Below, piece after piece: positions 11,766 to 23,694 of a DNA stretch of 64,000 bases (positions are counted from its first letter, which is position 1; each line of letters begins with the position of its first letter). The notes under the pieces were generated by a model. The model ran no database searches and was not told where the DNA came from. It saw only the letters and a list, made by a program, of their open reading frames with translations. A program made the position numbers and the translations under genes. Source of the stretch: Sclerurus mexicanus (Eukaryota; Chordata; Aves; Passeriformes; Furnariidae); the NCBI GenBank assembly GCA_013396755.1, contig VWZF01004881.1, positions 558,001 through 622,000 of the forward strand. The letters run 5' to 3'.

Positions 11766-13854
11766 AGAGTTCAGAAGTGCCTGGAAACAAGGACCATCAC
11801 TGGTGCATCGTGTGGATGCTCCTGACTGGCAGCTTTTAAATAGTAAGATATTTAAGGTAATTTCTATCAAAGAAGTCATTGCTAATTTGATCCACCTGCT
11901 CTGCTGAATCCAAATTACATACGTGTACAAGCCCATGAAAATTCAAAGTAATGCAATTATCATTTTAGGATTATATAGTCATTTTAAACTATATAAAGTC
12001 TCCCATCACCATGGCATTCAGGCTTAGCCTTCCAGGTACTTAAATAGACATGTTCACATCAGGTGTGCATCAAAAAGAAACTTCTGCCCTTTGCCTGCAA
12101 ACAAGCTTTAACTGTTCCGCCTGTACCTTTATTTTTACCTGAGGAAAAATGACTGCATGAAACTACCTGAGTGATTTCACAGGTGGTTCTGCGTGTCTTT
12201 ATTGGCACATTAATTGTTCCATTTTAAACCCAGGGTTAAAAACCCCCCAAACCAAACGTGATCACCATCATCAGGGCTGGAATCCTGGATCCCCGATACA
12301 GACCTGAAATCCTGGTGGCAGGCAGAACTCCCCACACAGGGCACAGACAGTTCTTCTGTTCAGGGAAATGAAATATGATACAGAGATGTCCCATTTCTAG
12401 TTACAGCCTTAACCCCTCTTGGGGCGAGATTTTTGCTGCTCGTTTTCCCCATTTATGTTTCCTGTGCTGCCTGATCCATCCCAACCCCTCTACTGCAGAC
12501 ACGAGGGTTTTCTCATTCCTCCCAAGCTCAAATCAGTTTTTCAGAGGTGGATGCTTTGGGAAGATAGCAGGGACTTTTAAACAAGGACAAAACAAATGCA
12601 AAGAGCTGCTCTTAATATATAAAAGTTAACTCTTCTCAAAAGCATGAGGGTTTGGTCCGTTTGGTTTTTCATTATTATTATTAATCATCGCCAGGACTTT
12701 AACAGGCAAAACAAAGCATTTTCTTAACTGACACCCTCAGTAATTTCCCAAAGATGCTTTTTGCTCAAGTGATTCAATTTTTGCACATCTACGACTCAAA
12801 ATACATCCTGAAAATCTGCAAAAATTAAAATATTTGACAGTGTTCCTCCAGACTCTCCCCAGCTGGCAGAACTGCCAAGGATGCAGCATCCTGCATCCCA
12901 CTCCACAAGGGACCAACCCAGAGCTGCCTGTTTGCATCAAGCGTGTGAGAACGAGGGAGGAGTGACAAAGGTGGCAGAGCTTTGGCTCTGATTTATCCCC
13001 CGGCTCCTGGCAGGGTTGGTGGCCAAGCAGCAGGCACAGCTTCCCAGCGTCAGGAGGGGGACAATGCTGGGGTTATTAAAACTGGGGTTATTAAAACTGG
13101 GTTTTACCAGCAATGAACAACAGAACACACAGTGATAAGCGATATAAGTAACATAAAATAATCCCAATGCTGAACACAATCCTTGTTGTTTGTTATTCCG
13201 AATGATGAGGTGACACCTGACAAAGAGATGCAGATTTTTGGCTCCAGAGCATCTGCGAGCGAGCTTCCCTTTCACACAGGCTGTGGAAAACAGCCTTTGA
13301 AGGGAGTTTTTATAAACAAAAAGCTGAACTCTGGGGTTCACACACACCGTCACACCTGTGCACCTGCCAATTAGCAATTTAAATGCTCCATCGACTGAAG
13401 ATTGTCCTTCCTGCACCTTCACATCCATCACAAATTGGGGCTGAGACATGGACAACACGTTCTTAGTCCCCTTTCTCATGCAGAACTGCCATGGAAAGCC
13501 AAGTCTATTACTGCAGGTTACAAGTTCCCTCCTCAGTTGTGCCCACAAGTGCTGAGAGCTGTGTCACTTCCAGGAATCTGGGCTCTTATCTTGGCACCTC
13601 TGTGCTCATCTGGAAGTTCATCATTTTCAGTTTCATAATGTCTGACAGCCAGAAGGAAAATTGCTTTAGTTTGAGTGCCGGGTGTTTTAAACTCCTGCAG
13701 ATGCTGCCGGGTACTCGGTGTGCAAATACAGAGAGAAGTGCAATGATTTTCATTTAAAGGTGGCAAAAAGCCCAGCTGGGGCTCCAGTTTCAGGGTGGCA
13801 CCGCTGCCACAGGCACACCTTCATGGTAGGGTCATCTTCTCCCAAAATACACCA
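11766..13854. other. Intergenic stretch, no gene supported
   Basis: Contains AT-rich sequence, a short (ATT)n near 12670-12683, and a 203-codon minus-strand frame at 12937-13548. That frame overlaps a short tandem repeat and shows no recognisable domain, so I do not call it a gene. Confidence 0.5.
13067..13105. repeat. 15-bp tandem repeat
   Basis: The unit CTGGGGTTATTAAAA occurs twice in a row (13067 and 13082) and is followed by a partial third copy. Confidence 0.8.
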
Positions 13855-14130
13855 TGGAAAAGAGCCCTAAGGTCACAGAGTCCAGCACTGCTGTGGTGGT
13901 CACCCTAAACCTTGTCCCCAAGTGCCACATCCTCATGGCTTTTGAACACTTCCAGGGATGATGCCACTGCCACCACTGCCCTGGGCAGCTGTGCCAGTGC
14001 CTGACACCCTTTCCATGAAGGCATTTTCCCTGATATCCAATCTAAACCTCCCCTGATGCAACTTGAGGCCATTTCCTCTCATCCTGTCACCTGGGAAAAG
14101 GGACCAGCCCCAAGTTGGCTCCAACCTCCT
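13855..14130 (-). repeat. CR1 LINE 3' fragment
   Basis: Minus-strand copy with CTTGTCCCCAAGTGCCACAT, CACTTCCAGGGATGATGCC, CCACTGCCCTGGGCAGCTG, CCTGATATCCAATCTAAACC and TGCAACTTGAGGCCATTTCC. It is of the same general type as 11453-11765. Confidence 0.87.
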
Positions 14131-14411
14131 TTGAGGACTTGAAGAGAGCAAACAACAGTAGAAATATATTGAAGAGAGACCTCCCCCCCATGGCCAAAGA
14201 GATGTTATTTGAGCTCCAAAATTAATTTTGTCCAAAGTTAAAAGGTTAGGGTCTTCTGTCATGCTCCACAAGATGTCAAAAGTTAAAGTTCCATGAGAAT
14301 ATAAAGAAAAATAATCCATAACATATCTAAATTCCAACACAGTTATGTGGACACTTCTGTTCAGGGATTCAGAACTATGGTAAAGTTGCATTTGGATATT
14401 TGAACACAACA

Positions 14412-14542
14412 TCAGAATGGTTTGGGGTGGGAGGGACCTTAAAGATCATCTTGTTCCACCCCCACCATGGGCAGGGACACCTTCTGCTTAGCCCAGGTCG
14501 CTTCAAGCCCTGTCCAACCTGGCCTTGGACACTTCCAGGAAT
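14412..14542 (-). repeat. CR1 3'-end fragment
   Basis: Minus-strand terminus: ATCAGAATGGTTTGGGGTGG, GGGACCTTAAAGATCATC, CCACCATGGGCAGGGACACC and CCAACCTGGCCTTGGACACT. It is truncated just inside that block. It lies 280 bases from another minus-strand CR1 but is of a different subtype, so it is a separate insertion. Confidence 0.88.
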
Positions 14543-16807
14543 TGAAAATATATTGTCTTAATTCGACAAAGACATATTACAAAACAAAAAGTGCAGGAGC
14601 CGTGCAAAGAATTTTAAGTACTGAGCACAATCTAGCTAACCAGGGTACAGCCAGAAACACGTTAATCCTCACCTTCTCACGCTCCCCCACAACCACTGCC
14701 CTTAACCCTGCACGGGAACACAACACACTCCCGTGCGGATCTCCAGGTGCTGCTGGAGGGATGATTCCCACCAGAAACATCCCTAGGTGGTGTTCAGGGC
14801 AGCAGAGTTTGGGGTGAAAACAGTGCTGAGGATGAAGACTCCACACCGGTTAACCCAAAGATCACAAGGGAGACAACTGCAAATGAGATTTCCAAAAAGC
14901 AAGGGAGGGTGGCTTTCACTCGCTGATAAGACTGGAGCACATGTATAAAAACTGCAGCTCCAGTTGCCTCTGAAGTGCAAAACCTGCATAATAACAAGAG
15001 TTTTTTGGCAGAAGATGAGAAGAATTTTTCCCCATCCTGCAGAAATTTAATAATCAAAACATTCCCAAAATAGCCTCTTGTGAGTTTTGTCTGGTGTGTG
15101 TTTCGTGACTGCAGTTGCAGCACTGAGAGGTTCAATCGAGCCCGGGCTCAATTTTTAACAGAAAAGTCACAGCCAGCTTGATAAATAGAGCCAATTTTTA
15201 TTTTTATACCTGTTAAACTTTAGGCTGCTTTATAACGATGTGTTTAAAAGGTACAAATGAGCAGCCTACAAGGAATAAGCTTCTAATTCAGCATAGATCA
15301 ATGTGATCCAGACAGCACTACAGCTACTATCAAGCTGGGCTTAAGAATAGATCAGTAACTCTTCTTAACCATCAGTATTTATTTGCAAAGCTTGCTGGAG
15401 TGTAAAATGGATAAAGCTGAAGCTCACATAAAACTTGTGAGTTGAAGAAAGGAAGAATCAGAAAAATAATGGACTATAAATATGCCAGATGGATTTTTCT
15501 CTTTTTTTTTTTTTAAAGAGTTTTTATGGGGTTGGTTGAGCTCTCAACATATAAAATGGAGAAATATTCCCTTTACACTTACTTTAGGGGGGTAAAAAAA
15601 TAAAAATAAACCCCAAAATTGTTCAAGTAGTAAATAGAAGCAATACCCAAAAGCCATAACAGCAGAAGTATTGCTTAGTAACCTGCTTGGATTTTAGGTC
15701 TTTGCCCAGAACCTGGGCAGGCAGCACCACTCCCAGCCTGGCAACACCGCTGGAATTTCAGGCTGCACCTCTTCAACAGAGACACCCCCACCCGAGCAAA
15801 CTGGGGGGGCAGCTGGGGGCAAAAAGGGGGTTTGATGCCCAGTTTTCCAGTTTCAGGAATCATGGCTCACTAAGGATCCAGCCCCACCCTCAGCTCTCAC
15901 CAGCTGCAGGGAAAAGGGACTTAAAGCCTGGCTTAAAAATTGTGCTTTCAATAAACCCTCATTTTTAATTAGGTATAACCCTGCTGATTCCAGTAATATG
16001 GGTTTTATTTAAAGCTAGAAAATTCTTCAGCCATTGAGCAGCAAAGCTGGAGGATTCTCACGCAGGGGCAGCCCCAAAACTTGCTGAGTCAGCGGCACAG
16101 CTGGAGAGCCCAGCTTGGGGAGGTTTAAGGAATGCCATCCTAAGCAAATCCCCAAAATCCTGCAGCTTTCTGCAATATCCAATAAAACCGCAATAGAAAA
16201 AAACCACAGGGGACAGCACATAATACAACCAGTACCTTGTTAACCATGTTTAATTAACAGTCAAGTTAGTCTATACTGATTTATTCCCATTAGATCATTA
16301 GCTGAAGCTTCCTAAAGAACAAAACCCAATAAATTTCTACAGGTCAAAAGGCAAAGGAAAAATGTTTGCAGGATTTCCAACCCCCTAAAAAGAGGTTAAA
16401 GATCTCTGACCACCAATTACCCCTTTTTCTTATCCTGAAATCCAAGAGCCAAGGCCTTGGGAGAGAGGATTTCACTCAGGTTCATTACAGATTCCCCTCA
16501 AAAATAAACCACAACGGGAGACATAATAAAGCTGTGATATTTGGAATTCAATCCTCCTAATGCAGCAGTGGTGCAGCATAATAAATATAAACACACAGAG
16601 AGCAGAGATCACCCTTAGGAGATGGGAGATCCATAGGAAAATGTGCCATTAAATGGACATTTAAACTGCCTGATGAACTCATTTACTGACGTGGTCCAAG
16701 CAGAAATTAATTGGTTCAAATTAACACCAATATTAAATGAATATAAGGAGGTTCCTTCCCGGTCTCAAACAGCTTCACTGGTTGAGACAAACACTGGCCT
16801 GAAGGCT
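14543..16807. other. Intergenic stretch with conserved-looking AT-rich part
   Basis: Bases 15170-15480 have the even AT-rich texture typical of conserved non-coding DNA. They contain 9-base inverted arms TAGGCTGCT (15221-15229) and AGCAGCCTA (15260-15268), a spacing and length expected by chance in 64 kb. No gene is supported. Confidence 0.45.
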
Positions 16808-16872
16808 CATGGAATCCCACCATGGGTTGGGTTGGAAGGGACCTTAAAGGTCATCCAGTTTCAGCTCGGCAG
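16808..16872 (-). repeat. CR1 3'-end fragment
   Basis: Very short minus-strand terminus: CATGGAATCCCACCATGGG, then GTTGGGTTGGAAGGGACC and TTAAAGGTCATCCAGTTTC. Confidence 0.8.
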
Positions 16873-19560
16873 CATTTCATTGTCAACCCACAAAAGTCTG
16901 CAAGAGCGGCTGTCAGCATGTTCCCACTACAAACACTGAAAACACAAATAAAAATGAGCAAGAGCTAAAAAAACCTGTCAAATTATCTTTTTTCAGAGAG
17001 GTTTTTCATTTACCTTGCAGTAAATGAATGTTTTCACCCTCCGAGGTCGCAGCTTCAGCCACCTGGAGAGCAATCTGAACTCTGATCCTTCTCATGCTGA
17101 TAAAAGGAGAAGGGACAGTGCAGCTGACCCGGGGTTTTTGGGTCAAACTCCATCTCCAACATTCTGCATAAGAACTCAGGAGTCCCTTGGACAACCTCTG
17201 CTGAGCTCCTGCCCCATCACCAGCAGGGGCTGCACCCAACGCTCTCAAACACACTTGGCTTCTCCCTTTGCTCACGGGGACAAGACACTGGGGGGGTTTC
17301 ACTGCTGCTCTTGCTTTGACTGCCTTTTTCTGCTCAGAAAGTTCAGCTCCCTGAAGTTCCTCCTTCTGGACTGACTGCTTCGTGCTGAACAAATGGTGAT
17401 AAGTCTTTGCCGGTGCTTTCAATAAATTAGAACGGGATGTTCAAGCCAATATTGAACTGACACAAATTAGATTTACCAAGCAAGGTTTTCTAAAAATATT
17501 ATCTTATCAAGCTACTCCTGTATTTTGCACCTGTCAGAAAATGTTTGTTGCTTTATTTCATTAGCGTGGCCTGTCAACCTTTGATTTTAAATTGCCCAGC
17601 AGAACAGAAAAGGCATTTTGCTATGAGAGAACTTACTTTTCATGTAGGAAACATCAGTGGATATGAAGTACCACTGTCTTTTCAGGGTAAATTTTATTTT
17701 GGTAGCCACATGGACCACAATTTTTTCAAATTACTGAAATAGTTTAAATACACAAGCCTCCCTCTGTTTGTAACAGAGCTTTCCAAGGCTAAATATTTTT
17801 TATTAAAATAATAGCAATCTATTTGCAAATATATGGGGGAGGGAGGGTGTTTCAGTTCTTACTCCATGCAAGATATAACATTTTCCATCCAAAATTGTGA
17901 TGTTTGTAGCACCCACTTGAGGGAAAGCTCAAAATAGAAACATAATAACGTGTATGCTGCTGCTACAGATCTTTTTCATTTTACTAAAGGAAATAAAGTC
18001 CTTTTTAGATCAATTAAGAGCAGCAGGTTTTTCCTCACACAACTCTCATTGTCTAAGGGGGTTATGAATGCTGAGGGAATACCAAACCTTCTTAGGGGTT
18101 GTGCTTTTGGGAAGGACAATCAAACTTCTTGCAGCTGCTGTCTGAAATCTGCCTTTTAAATGCTTTTCAGTGTATCTCACAAAGAGGAAAAAGGACCATT
18201 CTGGGAAGCAGCTGGGAGCATCCCACCCCACCAGGAGCAGCAGCTTTCACAAGCTTGGCCATCTGTAGGTGACTTTTGGCAGCAAGGCCACCATCAACAC
18301 CTACACGGCATTCAGCTAGAACCTAAAGAATCCTTTGCACACCTTAGAGGTCTGAGAACTGGAATTAGTTTTAAGGCTTTGTGGTCAAACGTCTCCAGCT
18401 GACCATGTTCTACACCCCCCAGAAGGGAAATGAATCTCCAGCACATTGTCATTGACCTCAGCAATTACACTGACCAAAAACCCAGAGCCTCTCTAAGTGT
18501 TAAAACAGAAGAATTTGGGTTTCATCAAGAAAAACCACTTTTAGGTTACATGTATATTTATTTTCGGCCAGCAATAGCCCATTTCTGTGAATTGGTGATG
18601 GTCAATCACTGGAAAACCCAAGCCTGTTGTCCACGAACGCTCCACTTGATGGAAACAGCGTCAAAAGCACTTGTTAGCAACTCCCGAGGTTTGGCTCTCA
18701 CTGACAGCACCACATCGAGCACCGCTTCCACTCGTGGCTGCGAATTTTAATTACTGCCTGCTTGCATCTCTCTAAAGCATAGCCAGGTCTGCCTCAGACA
18801 CAACAGCCTCCAGGTTGTCAGGCGATTCCTGATCCCAAAGCTAATTGGCAGCACTCTCAGAACAAAAACGCTCCTTAGAAATGCCCTTTAGATCCACGTT
18901 CTTGAGGCCACATCACTAGTTCGTGCTCACCAACTAACAGATATTTTGGTATCAATAAAAGAAATTGCATCCCAAACAAGCTGCTGAGACAGGACCCATC
19001 TGTCCGGTGGAAAAATTAAATCCTATTATGGCCCTCCTATGTTTTCCAGCCTTGAAAAACCAAAACCAAACTTCTTAGCAAAAACAGCAATAAGAGTGGA
19101 AAAGGATAAAAAACAGACTCTCCAAGCTGGAGAAATACGTCTGAAGGGCTTCTCCAAGATACTTTGATTTCCCTGTTATCGCTCTCAGAAATCTTTCCCA
19201 CACAAACACCAATGCCTCAAATTAGGACCCCTCAGCCCTATTGTGGCCCACTATAAATAATCTGTATTTTTGGATACTGCACATTCCGATGAGCAAGAAC
19301 TTTAAACGTACACTTTTGTATATTTACTGAAATTTGGAAAGTTTAATCAGCCACCCAGCAAACAGTTTTAATGGCAAGGAAGAGAAAATAGTTCCTTTCT
19401 CCCTGTAAAGCTTTAAGGAGTCCCACTCCTGGGTTTGGCCAGTCCTGGTACACGTATTTGTATTTATTGCTTAAACTGAGGTTTTCGCATGAACTCCTCC
19501 ACACTAGGAAACAGGGCACGGGGAAAAAAAAAAAAAAGGCATTTTCAAGGAGTTCTAGCA
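16873..19560. other. Intergenic stretch, possible conserved non-coding DNA
   Basis: No gene or repeat was recognised. Bases 17430-17760 have an AT-rich, homeodomain-core-bearing texture suggestive of conserved non-coding DNA, but this is an impression only. Confidence 0.4.
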
Positions 19561-19599
19561 TTTTATTACTTTTTCTAATCAGAGTTTATATATTAAATT

Positions 19600-20330
19600 G
19601 TAATACCGGGCTTGCCCTGCCGGCTGCTCTGTGGATGGAGCTTTTTGCGGCTCACGCTGGAGCTGATAAGAGAACTGTGGTGTTTAATCTTTATCTGATA
19701 CCCACACACAGAGCACATCTCCTTGTGGTGTCCAGGCTGATAAGGACTGCTAGAGAAAGAAGGCTGTGCCGAGTCCAGGAGGACAGATCCAGGAGGATAT
19801 ATTGGCTGTTGACTCCAAGCCAACACCAAATCCCCTCCCAGTTAACACACAGGGAGCCACCACCTTCTCATCGAGTGTGTCTCCAGCCCTGTGACACAGG
19901 TCTCGCTTTGCCTGAGCGAACAACACTCCCCTCATTTGTCAGTTTGGTGTTGAACCACTTTTCTCCACCAGCTCAGCGATGGAGTGGAGAGCAAACAGGC
20001 AAAGCAAACGCGCTTCCCTCCAGAGGGAGCAGAAGACGCAGCGCCGGCGCTTCCCGGAGCTCCTGGGAGGGGAGATGGCTTAATTTAATGTTCAAACACA
20101 TGATAGAGACTGAAAGGGCTTCCTCGGGCTCGGCTAATGCCTCCTCAGAAATTTAATTCCCTAATTTCATCAGCCAGCGCAGTTTTCAGGGACATATTTA
20201 GAGGGCAAGTCGTTTGAGTGCAATTTTAAAGAACCAGATTTGACACGGTGTCAATCTATTGCCAGGCTGTGTGGCATCTCCCAGGAAAACAATTAAATTT
20301 AGGGATGCAGCCTGCTTTAATCTCCTCTAT
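19600..20330. promoter_or_regulatory. Candidate enhancer or conserved non-coding element
   Basis: Within 85 bases (19661-19745) there are three GATA-type sites (CTGATAAG, TTATCTGATA with two overlapping cores, and CTGATAAGG), plus two RUNX-type cores (ACTGTGGTG and TTGTGGTG) between them, in the order GATA, RUNX, GATA, RUNX, GATA. Further right, 20240-20254 is a palindrome of TGACA/TGTCA half-sites (TALE homeodomain type). A 232-codon plus-strand frame (19458-20156) covers much of this region. Its product is basic and low-complexity with no domain, so it is probably a chance frame in a GC-rich element. Function is inferred from motifs only. Confidence 0.4.
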
Positions 20331-22616
20331 CTCACTAGGCTAAAGTACTCTTTTACATAAGCAGCAAATATATTCAATATTTGATGATGTGCGACTTCAA
20401 ATTTGTCCTTCACCAAGGAAAAGAACTCAAAGCTTTTAAAAAATGAAGACTAAAAGCTCAACCACTCCCCCCCACTTCATTTTTCCAAAATGAAAGGTCA
20501 CACCAGTCACTGCCATTCTAAATTTGATTTATCTCCTTGATTTTACGAAAACCACTTAACTTCACTTTTTGGGGTAGGACAGAGATCTAAACAAAGATAT
20601 TACAGAGAAAGAAACCCCTCACCTTGAGGTTCCTCACACAGGATGGGGTGTGCCGCATTCCTTTCTGAGGACCTTGTGGGGAGCAGGAGGACTTTGTGTA
20701 GTTGAGGCTTCAGGACACTCAGAATAGAAATTAAATCTAGCTGGACTGATCAAAACTAAAATTGAATCATTATACACAAAGAGCCTCAGTATTGTTATAT
20801 ACATTTATATATATATATATATATGAGTAATCAACAGGAAAGATCCAGGCCTAGGAAAATTATGTCATGTAAGAACAATTGATTTCCAAACTTGCTCATG
20901 TTCCAACAGATAAGAATATTTATTTTGCATTACGATCATTGCACAGCCTTGTCTCGTGCTGTAGTGAAACACCTCCCTTGAATTCATGAACTTACTCTGT
21001 GGAAGGTGTAAAAACCTTAGAATTGTTTGGTTTTTTCCTAGCATGGCTGTTATATAAGTAATAGAATCTGATTTATTAAAATATATTAATAATTCAGTAG
21101 GAAATTACTGTCTACACCATGAAGAGCTTGTCTTTTGTACTCTATAGAAGGTCATGGTCTAAGTAGCCTGTGATGGGAAACATTCAGACAGTGGTGGGAC
21201 AGTGGGTGGCTCATCATTTCCACGTCAAGGGACACGTCCCAGTGCAGGTTTAGAGACAAGTGACACTTGCAACTCCCAGCAGAGAGGCCACACAAAGTCC
21301 TTGGAGGGCCTGCCAAGGACCTCAAACTCAGTTGCCACCAGTTTGCTATTTCTAAAAGCAGCTCCTGGTTTTCAAGTCAGACCTGCCAATGGCTCAGCAC
21401 CAACTCCCTGGAGATCTGATTATCTCTGGATAAAATTTGAACTATTTCTTGGGAGAAGATGTCCTTGTGGAGGTTCAGGAGGCTGATGATGGCGCTGAGG
21501 AGGGTTACAAGGACACACGTCCCTTTGGGTGCCTCTCAAAAGCCAACAGAGGACCTGCGATGTGGGAGGTTAAAGGCAAAAATCAGTGAAGGGCAATTCC
21601 TGCCTCCGTGTTCCAGTGCTGCAGCACACAGGGCTCTGTGGAATGAGTTTGGGAAGTTGGGAAAAGTAATATTTTATTTTTTTTTCACTTTTTTTTTTTA
21701 AGCTAACAAGGAGGCCAGCCCCATTTAAATTCTGCTCCTGCCTTGCAGCATGTCTGAACACAGAGAGGTCATGGCTCGATGCTGCTACTTTGATGATGGA
21801 AGAGAATTTTAGATCCAACTCCTCCAAGTTTTATTCAATCTTCTGGCTCTGCAAATATATTAGTTTATATTCCTAAGTGCACAAACACACTATAAGAATA
21901 ATTTCCTCTTCTGAGATATATTTGGTCTGGCCCAAATAAGGAACAGGACACGAAGCACAGCACAAGCCTGGTTTAAGGGCACAAAACCTTCACAACTGAC
22001 TCAGTGCCATGGAAGGGTCACACGGGGCAAGTCGTGACTTGGATGAAGGATGGATTAAGGTCCCTGCCCATGTCTTCCTCCTTCCTGTAGGGGAAGCTGT
22101 CCAGTCCTCAGGGACTTCTACAGCACAAGGTTACACTTCAGCTGAACCTTTAAGATTGGATTTCAAGGCACTCTATTAAAGACCAGTTAATCCACAATGA
22201 GTTTTGTTACCAGCCCCAAGGGGTTAAGAGCCAACATCTCACACTCATTGTCTTCTCTCCTGCCCCGACCCTGCTGCCTGTTAATATTATCTGCTGGCAT
22301 ATTTAGGAACTGTGACTCAGCCTTCCCTCGGCCAGCCAGGAATGACACACTGTCCCTGAGGCTGCTCAGGAGCCCTGGCTGTGCTTTGCTAAGCCCAAAT
22401 CACAAAATATTCACAACAGATACATGGATGTGCAGACTAAAAGGACCAAGACCTTTAATTCCACCTCTGAGGGTGCAGGTTACACCAAAGCCACCCACCA
22501 CTCTGAACTGCTCCCTTGGAGCAGCAGAGCAGTCCCTTATCCTGTAGAATGTCCTTGGAAGAGGCACGTGTGACCTTTCTCCTGCTGGAGAAGAGCCAAC
22601 TAGAGCTTACAGCACA
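20331..22616. other. Intergenic stretch, no gene recognised
   Basis: AT-rich sequence with an (AT)n microsatellite near 20800-20824 and a poly-T tract around 21678-21700. No gene is supported. Confidence 0.5.
20800..20824. repeat. (AT)n microsatellite
   Basis: About ten AT dinucleotides, preceded by a shorter TATA-rich stretch. Confidence 0.85.
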
Positions 22617-23560
22617 GAGCTTCCCTTGGAATGACAGGGGACAACAAGCAGGTCTGGGATTTGGACTAGGACAAAGGGGACAAGGCAGAACCATCTGTTC
22701 CAGCTCATCCTTTGCTATTTGAAATGGATGAGAGAAGAAAAGATATTAATACTAAGAGCCCTGTGAGATAGGGTGCATCTCAAATCCCCACGACAGAACA
22801 CACATCACATATTGTTTCCAGCACTGTAATTATCTGATAAAGCTATTAACCGTCCCCCTGAGGTGCCATAAGGAATTCACAGTTCCCACCAAAGCAAGCT
22901 GAACTGAAGCCAGAGATTAGTCAGCAACTGGATTCTGCTTTGGGGGGAAAAAAATTACATCAGGAGAGTCATTTCCTTGTGTTTCTGAGAAACTCGAGGT
23001 GTGCAGGGGAGGCCGAGTTGGGTGTGCTGTGCAGAGCTTAGCTGGCAAACACAGCCCTGCTCCCTGAGCACCCCTGGCACAGAGGAGGCAAGGTTTCATA
23101 GGTGGCAAGGGTGGGGCTCAGGGCACCTTCCGCTCCATCCCATCCTGAACCTCACTCACTAAAAGACAACCAAGCCAGCATGGATTCACCCCCAAAATAA
23201 AACGTTACAGGCACAGAATGTTCTGAGTTGGAAGGAAATACTCTCTGGTTTTTCTAAATTAGAAAAAAAAAAACCAGGCTGACTAGCTTGAGTTGCCATT
23301 AATAAGAGATCAACTGGCACCTTAAGAGTCATTTAAACAGAAATAAAACCAACACTGAGGTTTCTCCAGACTCTTCCTGTTGGTTGCCCAGCCCAGTCAG
23401 CAATAACCCCTTCTGCAAACTCCCTGCCTCCGTTCTACTGGACTGCTTTGGGTTACATTCTCATTGACCATTATCTTTGCTGGCAGTCCAAGAAAAAAAA
23501 GACATTCAGGTCATATTGATCACTGTTTCTTAAACTCCTTACATAATAATAGCACTTGGA
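22617..23560 (+). repeat. Left copy of 944-bp direct repeat flanking gap
   Basis: Base for base this matches 23695-24638 at an offset of 1078, with one difference seen: T at 23539 against G at 24617, 22 bases from the gap. The copy ends exactly at the N run. Such identity on both sides of a gap is the usual signature of two overlapping contig ends that were not merged. It includes the diverged left part and the core of the composite repeat (about 23230-23560). Confidence 0.9.
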
Positions 23561-23694
23561 NNNNNNNNNNNNNNNNNNNNNNNNNNNNNNNNNNNNNNNN
23601 NNNNNNNNNNNNNNNNNNNNNNNNNNNNNNNNNNNNNNNNNNNNNNNNNNNNNNNNNNNNNNNNNNNNNNNNNNNNNNNNNNNNNNNNNNNNNN
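23561..23694. other. Assembly gap (134 N)
   Basis: Run of N with no sequence. Frames that run through it are meaningless. Because its two sides are duplicates, the stated gap length probably does not represent real missing DNA. Confidence 0.99.

Noticed and set aside
12937..13548. 203-codon minus-strand open frame
   Set aside because: It passes through a short tandem repeat and shows no domain, signal or splice context.
15221..15268. 9-bp inverted arms with a 30-base loop
   Set aside because: About a dozen such pairs are expected by chance in a window of this size.
19458..20156. 232-codon plus-strand open frame
   Set aside because: The product is basic and low-complexity with a lysine run from a poly-A tract and no recognisable domain. 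The region is better explained as a non-coding element.
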